From Lentimicrobiaceae bacterium (GTDB lineage Bacteria > Bacteroidota > Bacteroidia > Bacteroidales > Lentimicrobiaceae), in NCBI GenBank assembly GCA_020636745.1, contig JACJXH010000003.1, positions 363,572-427,571 of the forward strand: a stretch of DNA of 64,000 nt. Reading direction: 5' to 3'. Shown piece by piece: positions 17,647 to 26,083 of this stretch. Position numbers and translations under genes: made by a program. The notes beneath the pieces were generated by a model, which worked only from the letters and a program-made list of their open reading frames with translations, was not told where the DNA came from and searched no databases. How positions within the stretch are numbered: the stretch's first letter is position 1; the number at the start of each line of letters is the position of its first letter.

Positions 17647-19437
17647 TTACATCTTTTCAGGCACCTCTATCCCCAGTAGATCGAGTCCGGTTTGAATAAC
17701 CTGCGCAGTAAGTTTTGACAATGACAATCTCAAAGCCCTGCTGGCAGCATCAGGCTCTTTAAGAATGGTTAATTCATGATAAAACTGATTGTACTCGCGG
17801 GCAAGTTCAAACAAATAATTGGCTATGACCGACGGGCTGTATTCTTCAGCTGCCTGGATAACTGTTTGAGGGAACTGATACAGGAGTATAAGCAAAGCCG
17901 CCTCTTTTGATTGTAGCGTAACACCTGTAAAAGGTTCATTGGCAGCTTCTGCAATAGCAGCTTTTCTCAGCACTGACTTAATCCGGGCATAGGTATACTG
18001 AATAAAAGGGCCGGTATTACCATTAAAATCAATACTTTCGCGTGGATTAAACAGCATATTTTTTTTAGGATCCACCTTCAGCATATAATACTTTAGAGCG
18101 CCCAGGCCAACCATGCGATACAAGGCTTCGGCTTCCTTGCTGTTAAAATCTTCAATCTTGCCCAACTCTTCCGTCATTGCCCGTGCTGTTGCAACCATTT
18201 CATCAATCAGGTCATCAGCATCCACTACAGTTCCTTCGCGCGATTTCATTTTACCTTCCGGCAATTCAACCATGCCATATGAAAGATGAAAAATACTATC
18301 GGCCCATGGGCGTCCCAGCTTTTTCAGGATAAGTTTAAGCACATCAAAATGATAGTTTTGCTCGTTTCCAACAACATAAACCAGGCTTTGAGGGTTAAAA
18401 TCGTCGGCTCGTAACTGAGCGGTTCCCAGGTCCTGCGTCATATACACCGAAGTGCCGTCAGCGCGTAAGAGCAGCTTTTCATCCAAACCATCATCGGAGA
18501 GATCAATCCACACCGAACCATCATCTTTGCGAAATAAAATGCCTTTTTCCAGGCCTTCCTGCACAGTTTTCTTTCCCAGCAGGTAGGTTTGCGATTCATA
18601 GTAAATCTTGTCAAAATCAACACCCAACCGCTTGTAAGTAATGTCAAATCCCTTATAAACCCATCCATTCATCATTTCCCACAGCCTGATGGTTTCTTCG
18701 TCACGGGCTTCCCACTTAACAAGCATTTCGCGGGCCTGCTGCATAAAAACAGAAGACTGGGCAGCCTGTTCCTCCGATAAGCCTGAAGCCATTAATTCGG
18801 CTATCTCAGCCTTATATTTTTTATCGAAAAGCACATAATAGTCGCCCACAAGTTTATCACCTTTCTTACCTGATGATTCAGGCGTTTCGCCATTGCCAAA
18901 CAGCTTCCAGGCCAGCATTGACTTGCAGATATGAATTCCCCGGTCGTTGACCAGATTAACCTTTAATACATTTTTACCGCTGGCTTTCAACAGTTTAGAA
19001 ACTGAATATCCGAGCAGATTATTGCGAATATGACCCAGATGGAGGGGTTTATTGGTATTCGGTGATGAATATTCAACCACAACAGGTTTAGCGTCATCAG
19101 CAGCACACAACCCGAAGCTGGAATTGTTTTCCTGCAAAGAAATAAACTGCAACCAGTAATCCTGTTTAATTCTGACATTCAGGTAACCTTTCACCACGCC
19201 AAAGCTTTCGGCTTCCGGCATACTATCAAGAATTACTTTACCCAGCATGTTGGCTGTATCTTCAGGCGATTTGCGCGATATTTTAAGCAAAGGGAATACC
19301 ACAAGGGAGAAATCGCCTTGCTCGCGAAAGGCAGGAATGGTACGCTGAACAGCAAGTAAAGCAGGATCGACAGAAGTTTGAAAAAGCAATTGAACAGCCT
19401 CGGCCGCCTTTTCAGTCAGGATTTTTTCTATAGTCAT
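17647..19437 (-). CDS. argS: Arginyl-tRNA synthetase
   Basis: Charges tRNA-Arg. It is 596 residues from the ATG at 19437. The start at 19482 is rejected because an exact -7 element (19459-19466) lies between the two candidate starts. The class I HIGH-type motif reads HLGHIRNNLLG within SSPNTNKPLHLGH, and the ArgRS-specific KMSKS equivalent reads KMKSREGTV. The N-terminal Add-1 domain and the C-terminal DALR anticodon-binding domain (TGPFIQYTYARIKSVLRKA onward) are complete. A hairpin terminator follows. Confidence 0.97.
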   Translation of the reverse strand: MTIEKILTEKAAEAVQLLFQTSVDPALLAVQRTIPAFREQGDFSLVVFPLLKISRKSPEDTANMLGKVILDSMPEAESFGVVKGYLNVRIKQDYWLQFISLQENNSSFGLCAADDAKPVVVEYSSPNTNKPLHLGHIRNNLLGYSVSKLLKASGKNVLKVNLVNDRGIHICKSMLAWKLFGNGETPESSGKKGDKLVGDYYVLFDKKYKAEIAELMASGLSEEQAAQSSVFMQQAREMLVKWEARDEETIRLWEMMNGWVYKGFDITYKRLGVDFDKIYYESQTYLLGKKTVQEGLEKGILFRKDDGSVWIDLSDDGLDEKLLLRADGTSVYMTQDLGTAQLRADDFNPQSLVYVVGNEQNYHFDVLKLILKKLGRPWADSIFHLSYGMVELPEGKMKSREGTVVDADDLIDEMVATARAMTEELGKIEDFNSKEAEALYRMVGLGALKYYMLKVDPKKNMLFNPRESIDFNGNTGPFIQYTYARIKSVLRKAAIAEAANEPFTGVTLQSKEAALLILLYQFPQTVIQAAEEYSPSVIANYLFELAREYNQFYHELTILKEPDAASRALRLSLSKLTAQVIQTGLDLLGIEVPEKM

Positions 19438-19458
19438 ACAGTCAGAATATTTGGGCTG

Positions 19459-19466
19459 CAAAATTA
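19459..19466 (-). promoter_or_regulatory. Bacteroidota -7 element for argS
   Basis: The minus strand reads TAATTTTG, an exact TAnnTTTG match, 21 nt upstream of the ATG at 19437. It decides against the upstream start codon. Confidence 0.6.
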
Positions 19467-19594
19467 CATGAAAATTCAACAAAACGCCACCTCTTTACAC
19501 CTTACTGACTATCAATTATATACACAATGCCGTAATTGGTTATTTATAATATTTATGAATTAGCCACAGATAAAAAATATATTCAGTCTAAACG

Positions 19595-19623
19595 TTGCTA
19601 TGAAACTTAAACAATTATATTTG
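19595..19623 (+). promoter_or_regulatory. Bacteroidota-type promoter (TTG-N18-TATATTTG)
   Basis: TTG at 19595-19597 and an exact TATATTTG at 19616-19623. The predicted start site near 19630 leaves an unusually long leader before the ATG at 19760. Confidence 0.7.
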
Positions 19624-19629
19624 CAACGG

Positions 19630-19759
19630 TTTTTTTGCGGCAGGTTGCCGGAAAAGGTTCTTAAAGCAGGCTAAAAAGTCTGCCCGGGCCCGTGAAAGAG
19701 CTGAAATACGCTAAGCAAGCACTTATTTCACTCAATTATCAATACAAAAACCAATACCA
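19630..19759 (+). promoter_or_regulatory. Long, hairpin-rich 5' leader of the cDPG synthetase-family gene
   Basis: About 130 nt of leader can fold into successive hairpins: GGCA-GGT-TGCC, then GCAGGC-TAAAAA-GTCTGC (6 bp with a G-T pair), the self-complementary GCCCGGGC, and a GTGAAA / TTTCAC pairing over about 40 nt ending 28 nt before the start codon. It matches no riboswitch consensus that I know. It could be a cis-regulatory RNA or simply a stable leader. Confidence 0.4.
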
Positions 19760-21103
19760 ATGAAAAAAAATGTAATTATCATCGGAGCCGCCGGAAGGGA
19801 CTTCCACAATTTTAACACCTATTATCGCGGTAATGCAAACTACAATGTTGTTGCTTTCACTGCTGCACAGATTCCTGATATTGATGGTCGCAAATACCCG
19901 AAAGAATTAGCCGGAGAGGATCTTTATCCTGCCGGAATTCCTATTTATGCTGAACAGGATTTACCCAAACTGATTAAGGAATTAAAAGCTGATGATTGTG
20001 TTTTCTCATACAGCGATGTACCTTATCCCAGGGTAATGAATATGAGTGCCATCGTTAACTCGGCAGGAGCCAACTTTATTTTACTCGGCCCCAGAGATAC
20101 CATGGTAACCAGTACCAAACCTGTAATCGCCGTTGGTGCAACCCGCACCGGTTGTGGCAAGAGCCAGACCAGCCGCCGCATTATTGAAATTCTGATGGAA
20201 AAAGGCCTGAAAGTAGTGGCTATTCGTCATCCAATGCCATATGGCGACCTGAATGCACAGAAAGTTCAGCGTTTTGCTACTGTTGAAGATTTGAAGAAGC
20301 ACAAATGCACCATCGAAGAGATGGAAGAATACGAACCACATGTAGTTCGCGGAAACGTGATTTATGCTGGTGTTGATTACGAAGCCATTGTTCGCGCTGC
20401 AGAAGTTGATCCTGATGGTTGCGATGTTATATTGTGGGATGGTGGAAACAATGACTTCCCCTTCTACAAACCCGACCTGATGATTGGTGTTGCTGACCCC
20501 CTCCGCCCGGGTGCTGAAGTAAGCTATTATCCCGGTGAAGTGGTTGCCCGTATGTCAGATGTTATTGTTATCAATAAAATTGACTCAGCAAGCCTTGAAA
20601 ACATCAATGCCGTGCGCGCCAACCTGGCAAAAATCAATCCTACTGCTGTGGTTGTTGACGGTGCTTCACCACTGACTGTTGACAAACCTGAACTTATCCG
20701 CGGCAAACGCGTATTGGTTGTTGAAGATGGACCAACCCTTACCCACGGTGAAATGAAAATCGGAGCCGGTGTTGTTGCCGCTCTTAAATTTGGTGCTGGC
20801 GAGTTGGTTGATCCACGTCCATACACCGTTGGTAAACTCAGCGAAACTTTCCGCATTTATCCTAACATCGGTACTTTGTTACCAGCTATGGGTTATGGCG
20901 AAGAGCAGGTTCGCGATCTTGAGAAAACCATTGAGAACACACCATGCGACGCAGTAGTAATTGCAACTCCTATTGATCTGAGCAGAATAGTTAAAATTAA
21001 TAAACCCACCGTTAAAGTTGGTTACGACCTTCAGGAAATCGGCACTCCCAACCTTTCCGGCATTATTGATGAGTTTGTTAAAAAACACAATCTGGTTAAA
21101 TAA
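19760..21103 (+). CDS. Cyclic 2,3-diphosphoglycerate synthetase-family P-loop GTPase
   Basis: A 447-residue cytoplasmic P-loop protein of the family named for archaeal cyclic 2,3-diphosphoglycerate synthetase. The N-terminal Rossmann-like part begins KNVIIIGAAGRDFHNFN. The nucleotide site is GATRTGCGKSQTSR (about 129-142), followed by IRHPMPYGDL and a Walker-B-like VILWDGGNNDFPF. VINKIDSA resembles the NKxD base-recognition motif and so favours GTP. In bacteria the family is widespread in Bacteroidota and its true role there is unknown to me. Long leader upstream, strong terminator downstream, single gene. Confidence 0.8.
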   Translation: MKKNVIIIGAAGRDFHNFNTYYRGNANYNVVAFTAAQIPDIDGRKYPKELAGEDLYPAGIPIYAEQDLPKLIKELKADDCVFSYSDVPYPRVMNMSAIVNSAGANFILLGPRDTMVTSTKPVIAVGATRTGCGKSQTSRRIIEILMEKGLKVVAIRHPMPYGDLNAQKVQRFATVEDLKKHKCTIEEMEEYEPHVVRGNVIYAGVDYEAIVRAAEVDPDGCDVILWDGGNNDFPFYKPDLMIGVADPLRPGAEVSYYPGEVVARMSDVIVINKIDSASLENINAVRANLAKINPTAVVVDGASPLTVDKPELIRGKRVLVVEDGPTLTHGEMKIGAGVVAALKFGAGELVDPRPYTVGKLSETFRIYPNIGTLLPAMGYGEEQVRDLEKTIENTPCDAVVIATPIDLSRIVKINKPTVKVGYDLQEIGTPNLSGIIDEFVKKHNLVK

Positions 21104-21107
21104 TTTG

Positions 21108-21134
21108 AAGCCCCGTTTATCGGGGCTTTTTTTT
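21108..21134 (+). terminator. Rho-independent terminator
   Basis: A perfect 8-bp stem AAGCCCCG / CGGGGCTT with a TTTAT loop and an eight-T tail, 4 nt after the stop codon. Confidence 0.95.
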
Positions 21135-21174
21135 GGCTTTTTCAATCAAAGACATTTTGAAAACTGAAGTTCAT

Positions 21175-21182
21175 TATTTTTG
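21175..21182 (+). promoter_or_regulatory. Bacteroidota -7 element for pyrBI
   Basis: An exact TATTTTTG, 34 nt upstream of the pyrB ATG. The nearest TTG (21157-21159) has only a 15-nt spacer, so the -33 half is uncertain. Confidence 0.55.
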
Positions 21183-21216
21183 TTAAACCAAATTTTTACT
21201 AACCCACAAATTAACC

Positions 21217-22125
21217 ATGAAAAACCGGAGCTTAGTATCCATTAACGATTACACAAAGGCTGAGTACCTGAAGATACTCGATTTGGCCGAAGAATTTGAA
21301 AAACAACCCACCCAACGGATTCTTGAAGATTTCGTGGTAGCGACTCTCTTTTTTGAACCTTCAACGCGTACGAGGCTTAGTTTTGAAAGTGCAGCCTCTC
21401 GTTTAGGAGCCAAGGTAATTGGCTTTTCTGATGCGACCAACTCCAGTGTTTCAAAAGGAGAATCGTTAAAAGATACTATTCTTACGGTAAGCAACTACAG
21501 CGACATTATTGTCATGCGCCACCCGCGCGAAGGAAGCGCCAGGTTTGCCAGTGAAGTCGCTACCGTTCCCATTATCAATGCCGGTGACGGAGGAAACCAA
21601 CACCCTACGCAATGCTTGCTCGACCTCTATTCCATCCGCAAAACGCAGGGCAAGCTCGACGGGCTGAACATAGCATTTGTGGGAGATCTTAAATACGGGC
21701 GCACCGTTCATTCCGATGTGATGGCTCTTTGCAACTTCGACACCACCTTCCATCTGGTATCGCCGGTTGAACTCAAGCTGCCGAGTTACGTTAAAATGCA
21801 TATCAAAAACAACAACCTGAAATACCATCAATACACCGATCTTCAGGAAGTAATGCAGTTTGCTGATATCATCTACATGACCCGCATCCAAAAAGAGCGG
21901 TTTTCCGACCCCATTGAATATGAAAAAGTTAAAAATGCTTATATCTTAACCGCCAGCATGCTCGAAGGCTGTAAAGACAATATGCGGGTTTTACACCCAC
22001 TGCCAAGAGTAAATGAGATTACAGAAGATGTGGACTCAACCAGCCAGGCTTATTATTTTCAGCAAGCCCTTAATGGTGTTTATGTCAGACAAGCACTTCT
22101 GGCAACAATCTTAGGTGTAAAATAA
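21217..22125 (+). CDS. pyrB: Aspartate carbamoyltransferase catalytic subunit
   Basis: Condenses carbamoyl phosphate and aspartate to N-carbamoyl-aspartate, the second step of pyrimidine synthesis. It has 302 residues, the normal length. The carbamoyl-phosphate site reads FEPSTRTRLSFESAA (about 47-61), the interdomain DGGNQHPTQCLLDLY is intact, and the aspartate site reads HPLPRVNEI. It is followed after 28 nt by pyrI, which indicates an E. coli-type holoenzyme with regulatory subunits. Confidence 0.97.
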   Translation: MKNRSLVSINDYTKAEYLKILDLAEEFEKQPTQRILEDFVVATLFFEPSTRTRLSFESAASRLGAKVIGFSDATNSSVSKGESLKDTILTVSNYSDIIVMRHPREGSARFASEVATVPIINAGDGGNQHPTQCLLDLYSIRKTQGKLDGLNIAFVGDLKYGRTVHSDVMALCNFDTTFHLVSPVELKLPSYVKMHIKNNNLKYHQYTDLQEVMQFADIIYMTRIQKERFSDPIEYEKVKNAYILTASMLEGCKDNMRVLHPLPRVNEITEDVDSTSQAYYFQQALNGVYVRQALLATILGVK

Positions 22126-22153
22126 GCAACAAACTTTTAACTCACAGCAAAAA

Positions 22154-22621
22154 ATGGAAAACGAAAATATTAGAAAAGAACTGGTTGTTTCGGCTATTGA
22201 AAACGGAACCGTTATTGACCATATTCCTGCTAAAAGCGTATTCAGGGTTGTAAAAATGCTTAACCTTGAAGACAACCAGACACAGGTTACCATTGGCTTT
22301 AACCTTGATAGCCGAAAATACGGAAAGAAAGGGATTATCAAAGTGAGCAATATGTTTTTTGAAAAACGCGATATCAACAAAATTGCGCTTATTGCTCCTA
22401 AAGCAACCCTGATTGTTATCAAGAACTACAAAGTAGTTGAAAAACTCAATGTAGAAATTCCTGATATTATCCGTAAGTTTGTGAAATGTGTAAACCCTAA
22501 CTGTATAACCAATCATCAGCAGGTTAGCACACAGTTTGATGTTATTGACAAGGATGAGCTTAAGCTCCAGTGTCATTACTGTGAAAAAATCACTGCAAAA
22601 AATAATATCGAGATTCTTTAG
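22154..22621 (+). CDS. pyrI: Aspartate carbamoyltransferase regulatory subunit
   Basis: A 155-residue allosteric chain that binds nucleotide effectors and holds the catalytic trimers together. The N-terminal effector domain starts RKELVVSAIENGTVIDHIP. The C-terminal zinc domain has four Cys in the order CVNPNC and, 22 residues later, CHYC. Co-transcribed with pyrB. Confidence 0.95.
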   Translation: MENENIRKELVVSAIENGTVIDHIPAKSVFRVVKMLNLEDNQTQVTIGFNLDSRKYGKKGIIKVSNMFFEKRDINKIALIAPKATLIVIKNYKVVEKLNVEIPDIIRKFVKCVNPNCITNHQQVSTQFDVIDKDELKLQCHYCEKITAKNNIEIL

Positions 22622-22636
22622 TTTCCGGATTTTTTT

Positions 22637-22676
22637 AACCCCTGTCAATCCGGTTTTCTTAAGGTTGGCAGGGGTT
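22637..22676 (+). other. Long stem-loop between pyrI and the C1 peptidase gene
   Basis: A 12-bp stem AACCCCTGTCAA / TTGGCAGGGGTT (one G-T pair) closes a 16-nt loop. The 3' side lacks a T tract, so it is a weak terminator at best. It could moderate read-through into the peptidase gene, whose ATG is 22 nt downstream. Confidence 0.6.
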
Positions 22677-22697
22677 AGTCATCTCTATCAAACAGAT

Positions 22698-23948
22698 ATG
22701 AAAAAACAAATGCTTGTTTCGCTTGGCAGTATTGTTATGGCTGCCTCTTTTGCCCAGACACCCGTTTCAAACAAAGGAATGTTTAAAACTTACGAGCCGG
22801 GCTATTATCAAAATTCAATACTTAAAGGGATTGAACAGTATGAAAGCACCCAATTGCCGGTGAAACAGACAGCCACATTTAAACTGGATCCAACAGGGCT
22901 GAACATACCAACCGATAAAAGTACATTTAAAACAATCTGGCATTTGCCTCCTGTATCGCAGGGCAACACCAACACTTGCTGGAGTTATTCAGCCACATCT
23001 ATGCTCGAGTCTGACATTTATCGTCTCACCAGGCAGGAGGTTAAACTTTCGGAAATGTACACAGCTTACTGCGAGTACATTGAAAGAGCCCAACAATTTG
23101 TGCGAACCAGAGGAAAAATCTATATTGGCGAAGGCTCGGAAATGAATGCGGTGATTAAAATCATGAAAAAATACGGAGCCCTCCCCTATTCATCTTATTC
23201 AGGACTAAAACCCGGACAGGAATTTCAGTCGCATGAAAAGATGTTTAATGAAATCAAAGCATATCTTGAAGGTGTTAAAACCAGCAATGCATGGAACGAA
23301 AGTCAGGTGGTGGCCACTGTCAAAAGTATTATGAACCATTACATGGGTGAACCGCCTGCGGCTGTTAATGTAAAAGGCAAGGATTACACCCCTCAGCAAT
23401 ATCTGGCTGAAATCCTGCGCATCAATCCTGACGATTACGTGGATGTTCTGTCCTATATGCAACAACCTTACTGGAAACAGGTTATTTTTGAAGTGCCGGA
23501 CAACTGGTGGGGCGATGCAAGCTATTACAACATTCCGCTTGACGATTACATGAAAATTTTAAAGAAAGCATTAAAAGCGGGCATCACAGTTTCTATTGCC
23601 GGCGATGTTTCAGAAGCCGGATTTTTGGCCCGTGAGGCCAATGCTGCAATGATTCCATCATTCGATATCCCTTCAGCAGCCATTGATGAAAATGCACGTC
23701 AGTTTCGTTTCAGCAATGAAACAACCACCGATGACCATGGCATGCATGTAGTCGGCTACAAAGAAATGAATGGCACAACCTGGTTTCTTTTTAAAGATTC
23801 CGGAGCAGGTTCAAGAACAGGCGGAATAGATAAAAACCCGAATTTCGGTTATTATTTCGTACATGAAGATTATGTAAAATTGAAAATGATGACTTTTCTG
23901 GTAAACAAGGAAGCCCTCAAAGATTTGCTTCCCATGTTTGGTAAATAG
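22698..23948 (+). CDS. Secreted C1 (papain-like) family peptidase, aminopeptidase C / bleomycin hydrolase type
   Basis: A 416-residue cysteine peptidase with a signal peptide (MKKQMLVSLGSIVMAASFAQ). The start at 22698 is chosen because longer frames overlap pyrI and lack a signal sequence. The catalytic Cys94 lies in SQGNTNTCWSYSATSML, with the oxyanion Gln just before, and the His in DDHGMHVVGY. At the position where papain-like enzymes have Asn (NSWG) this protein reads FKDSGAGS, so Asn is replaced by Asp. It is probably periplasmic. The imperfect hairpin at 23951-24037 follows. Confidence 0.87.
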   Translation: MKKQMLVSLGSIVMAASFAQTPVSNKGMFKTYEPGYYQNSILKGIEQYESTQLPVKQTATFKLDPTGLNIPTDKSTFKTIWHLPPVSQGNTNTCWSYSATSMLESDIYRLTRQEVKLSEMYTAYCEYIERAQQFVRTRGKIYIGEGSEMNAVIKIMKKYGALPYSSYSGLKPGQEFQSHEKMFNEIKAYLEGVKTSNAWNESQVVATVKSIMNHYMGEPPAAVNVKGKDYTPQQYLAEILRINPDDYVDVLSYMQQPYWKQVIFEVPDNWWGDASYYNIPLDDYMKILKKALKAGITVSIAGDVSEAGFLAREANAAMIPSFDIPSAAIDENARQFRFSNETTTDDHGMHVVGYKEMNGTTWFLFKDSGAGSRTGGIDKNPNFGYYFVHEDYVKLKMMTFLVNKEALKDLLPMFGK

Positions 23949-23950
23949 AA

Positions 23951-24042
23951 AAGCTTCCGGGCTAAGGTGAGTTTCAGTCTGAAGTTTACATTCTCTTCAA
24001 CCGAATCTCACCTTTGCCTTCCTTTGCCGGCAAGCTTCTTTT
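23951..24042 (+). terminator. Imperfect nested inverted repeat after the C1 peptidase gene
   Basis: The outer arms AAGCTTCCGG / CCGGCAAGCTT and inner arms AAGGTGAG / CTCACCTT enclose about 35 nt; the 3' end is TTCTTTT. It may act as a terminator. Confidence 0.4.
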
Positions 24043-24127
24043 GAACAAAACAACTGAAGTAAAGTGAATAATAAACGGCAACGTATTGAATAACCTGCAG
24101 TTATACACTGTACACCCGGAATTAAAT

Positions 24128-24787
24128 ATGCCAACACATATTCAAAAACTCATCAGCGAAGGCGAACACCAGCAACTCGATTTTAAATTCGGTATCACCG
24201 ACTCGAAAAAAATTGCCCGTTCCATTGCTGCCTTTGCCAATACCGATGGCGGACGTTTACTGCTGGGCGTAAAAGACAATGGCGCCATTGCCGGTGTGCG
24301 TTCTGATGAGGAATATTATATGGTTGAAGCCGGAGCCAGCCTTTATTGCAGACCCGAGGTTCATTTTGAATTGAAAGAATGGATAGAAAACGGACGCAAT
24401 GTTCTGGAAATCATTATACCAAAAAGTTTTTCAGGACCTCATTCCGCACCTGACAAAGATGGAAAATATCAGGTATATGTAAGGGTGGGCGACCAGAACT
24501 TTCCGGCCAACGGCGTATTGCGCAAAGTCTGGAGGAAACAGAAAGACCCCAAAGGGGTTTATATCGAATACTCACGTATAGAACGTACCTTGCTGGCCTA
24601 TCTTGAGGTTAATGAAAGAATTACGGTCTCTGCTTTTAAAAAATTATCAGGATACACCTATCAGCGATGCGAACACATACTGGCTGATTTCATAGTTTTG
24701 AATATTATCAATCTAAATTATTCAGGCAGTGGAGTATACTATTCTCTGAATCCCGAATACAGATTCAGCACCGATAGCGAAAAGTAA
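24128..24787 (+). CDS. AlbA_2 (Schlafen-type) domain protein
   Basis: The protein is 219 residues from the ATG at 24128; the alternative at 24086 is a TTG. The first 130 residues are an AlbA_2 domain: the signature EGEHQQLDFKFGI, then IARSIAAFANTDGGRLLLGVKDNG, then VLEIIIP and YQVYVRVGDQNFPA. The C-terminal 70 residues look like a winged helix (VNERITVSAFKKLSGYTYQRCEHILADF). In bacteria such proteins are usually annotated as putative DNA binding or ATP binding; the role is unknown. It is followed after 100 nt by the phosphodiesterase gene on the same strand. Confidence 0.8.
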   Translation: MPTHIQKLISEGEHQQLDFKFGITDSKKIARSIAAFANTDGGRLLLGVKDNGAIAGVRSDEEYYMVEAGASLYCRPEVHFELKEWIENGRNVLEIIIPKSFSGPHSAPDKDGKYQVYVRVGDQNFPANGVLRKVWRKQKDPKGVYIEYSRIERTLLAYLEVNERITVSAFKKLSGYTYQRCEHILADFIVLNIINLNYSGSGVYYSLNPEYRFSTDSEK

Positions 24788-24887
24788 GCCTGTAGCAATC
24801 GCGCAAGCTTTCAGAATTGCAATCATACCCGGAAGAAAGAAAAAAGATGCCGGTAAAGCCCAGGTATTAACAAATATAATAAAACGA

Positions 24888-25385
24888 ATGAAAAGAATAG
24901 GATTGCTCTCAGACACACACAGTTACATTAACCCTAAGATATCAGGCTTTTTTGCTGAATGCGATGAAATATGGCACGCCGGTGACATAGGTGACCTTGA
25001 AACCGCAAAAATACTGGCATCCATCAAGCCACTGAAAGCCGTAATTGGCAATATTGACGGAAATGACTTAAAATCGTTTTATCCCCCTTTTCAGGAATTT
25101 ATGTGCGAAGACATAAAAGTGCTGATGCTGCATACCGGCGGATATCCGGGCAAATACAGTGCTGAGGCCCGTCAGTTGATTAAAGAAATAGCTCCGGCCT
25201 TGTTTATTACCGGCCATTCGCACATCCTGAAAGTAATCAACGACCCTAAAAATAAACTGCTGCACATCAATCCGGGTGCTGCCGGCAAACAGGGCTTTCA
25301 TGAAATCAGCACCGTTGTCAGATTTACCATTGACGGTGCTGATATCAGAGATTTAGAAATTATGGAAATGCCTAAAAAGCAATAA
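24888..25385 (+). CDS. YfcE/MJ0936-type metallophosphoesterase
   Basis: A 165-residue calcineurin-like phosphodiesterase. All metal-binding motifs are present: SDTHSYI, WHAGDIGD, GNIDGND, HTGGYPG and TGHSHI, with the terminal NPGAAG loop. These enzymes cleave small phosphodiesters in the cytoplasm; the natural substrate is unknown. Its stop codon ends at 25385, and the stop of the convergent DUF4293 gene begins at 25386, so there is no spacer. Confidence 0.9.
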   Translation: MKRIGLLSDTHSYINPKISGFFAECDEIWHAGDIGDLETAKILASIKPLKAVIGNIDGNDLKSFYPPFQEFMCEDIKVLMLHTGGYPGKYSAEARQLIKEIAPALFITGHSHILKVINDPKNKLLHINPGAAGKQGFHEISTVVRFTIDGADIRDLEIMEMPKKQ

Positions 25386-25862
25386 TTAACGAAGGCGGTC
25401 GGCAGCTTTCACGAGCTTTTCGTCTTTCATAATAAACCGGTTAGCCATCACAAACATAACCAAGCCAACCAGAATCAGGTAAATGGCTGTGTGATTAAAA
25501 TCAGGAGCCATTGAGGTAATGCGGGCTAAAACATTCGCAAAATAAAAAAACACCAGGGCAATATTTACCAGGGTTAAAACTATACCCATTCTTACCATTT
25601 TCATTTGCGACTTCCTGTTCTTGTAGAGAAATACAGAAGCTATCGCCAGTAAAATAGTTATACCGTTTATAATCTGCAAAGGCAGCAAAAGCTTATTGCT
25701 TAGCCCGAAAACAGGAGCTGAATTATCTTTTATCCCTTTCAGGAAAACTTCAAGCCAAACCTGACCGTCGATATAAGTAATTAACGGAAAAAAGAATGCC
25801 ATGGACAGAACAACTGCTGCCAGAACCAAAAAGAGAGTTTGAATGCGCTGAATCATTTTCAA
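25386..25862 (-). CDS. DUF4293 family membrane protein
   Basis: The protein has 158 residues with four predicted membrane helices (about 8-25, 57-78, 87-110 and 125-143), consistent with DUF4293, a Bacteroidota-specific family. The N-terminus MIQRIQTLFLVLAAVVL is its signature; either Met1 or Met3 can be the start. Function is unknown. Convergent and abutting the phosphoesterase gene. Confidence 0.8.
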   Translation of the reverse strand: MKMIQRIQTLFLVLAAVVLSMAFFFPLITYIDGQVWLEVFLKGIKDNSAPVFGLSNKLLLPLQIINGITILLAIASVFLYKNRKSQMKMVRMGIVLTLVNIALVFFYFANVLARITSMAPDFNHTAIYLILVGLVMFVMANRFIMKDEKLVKAADRLR

Positions 25863-26037
25863 TGAATTTAGTTTGCCTGCAAAGATAAAAACAAGATTGG
25901 ATTGAAACGCCCTGCCTGTATATTAAATTGAGGGCTGGACACACACTGACCGGCAGAAATTAAATTTCCGGCCCTGTTTTTGATAGTTGTTACTCATGAG
26001 CTGCATACAGTTTTTAAATGATTAAGATGAAAAGCTG

Positions 26038-26045
26038 TACCTTTG
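26038..26045 (+). promoter_or_regulatory. Bacteroidota -7 element for the GT39-like operon
   Basis: An exact TACCTTTG. It lies inside the 5' extension of the following frame, which shows that translation starts at 26084 and not 26018. Confidence 0.65.
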
Positions 26046-26083
26046 CAGCCTTAAAAAATAATCCCGAACCGGATAAGACCCTG

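Larger units (their letters stand above)
19438..19759. other. Divergent promoter region and structured leader
   Basis: Between argS and the divergent GTPase gene there is no coding frame. It holds the argS -7 element, the promoter at 19595-19623 and a 136-nt untranslated leader described separately. Confidence 0.7.

Noticed and set aside
22637..22676. Rho-independent terminator between pyrI and the C1 peptidase gene
   Set aside because: The stem is long, but neither strand has a T tract after it, so I list it only as a stem-loop.
24086..24127. N-terminal extension of the AlbA_2 protein
   Set aside because: It would need a TTG start; the ATG at 24128 begins directly before the conserved region.
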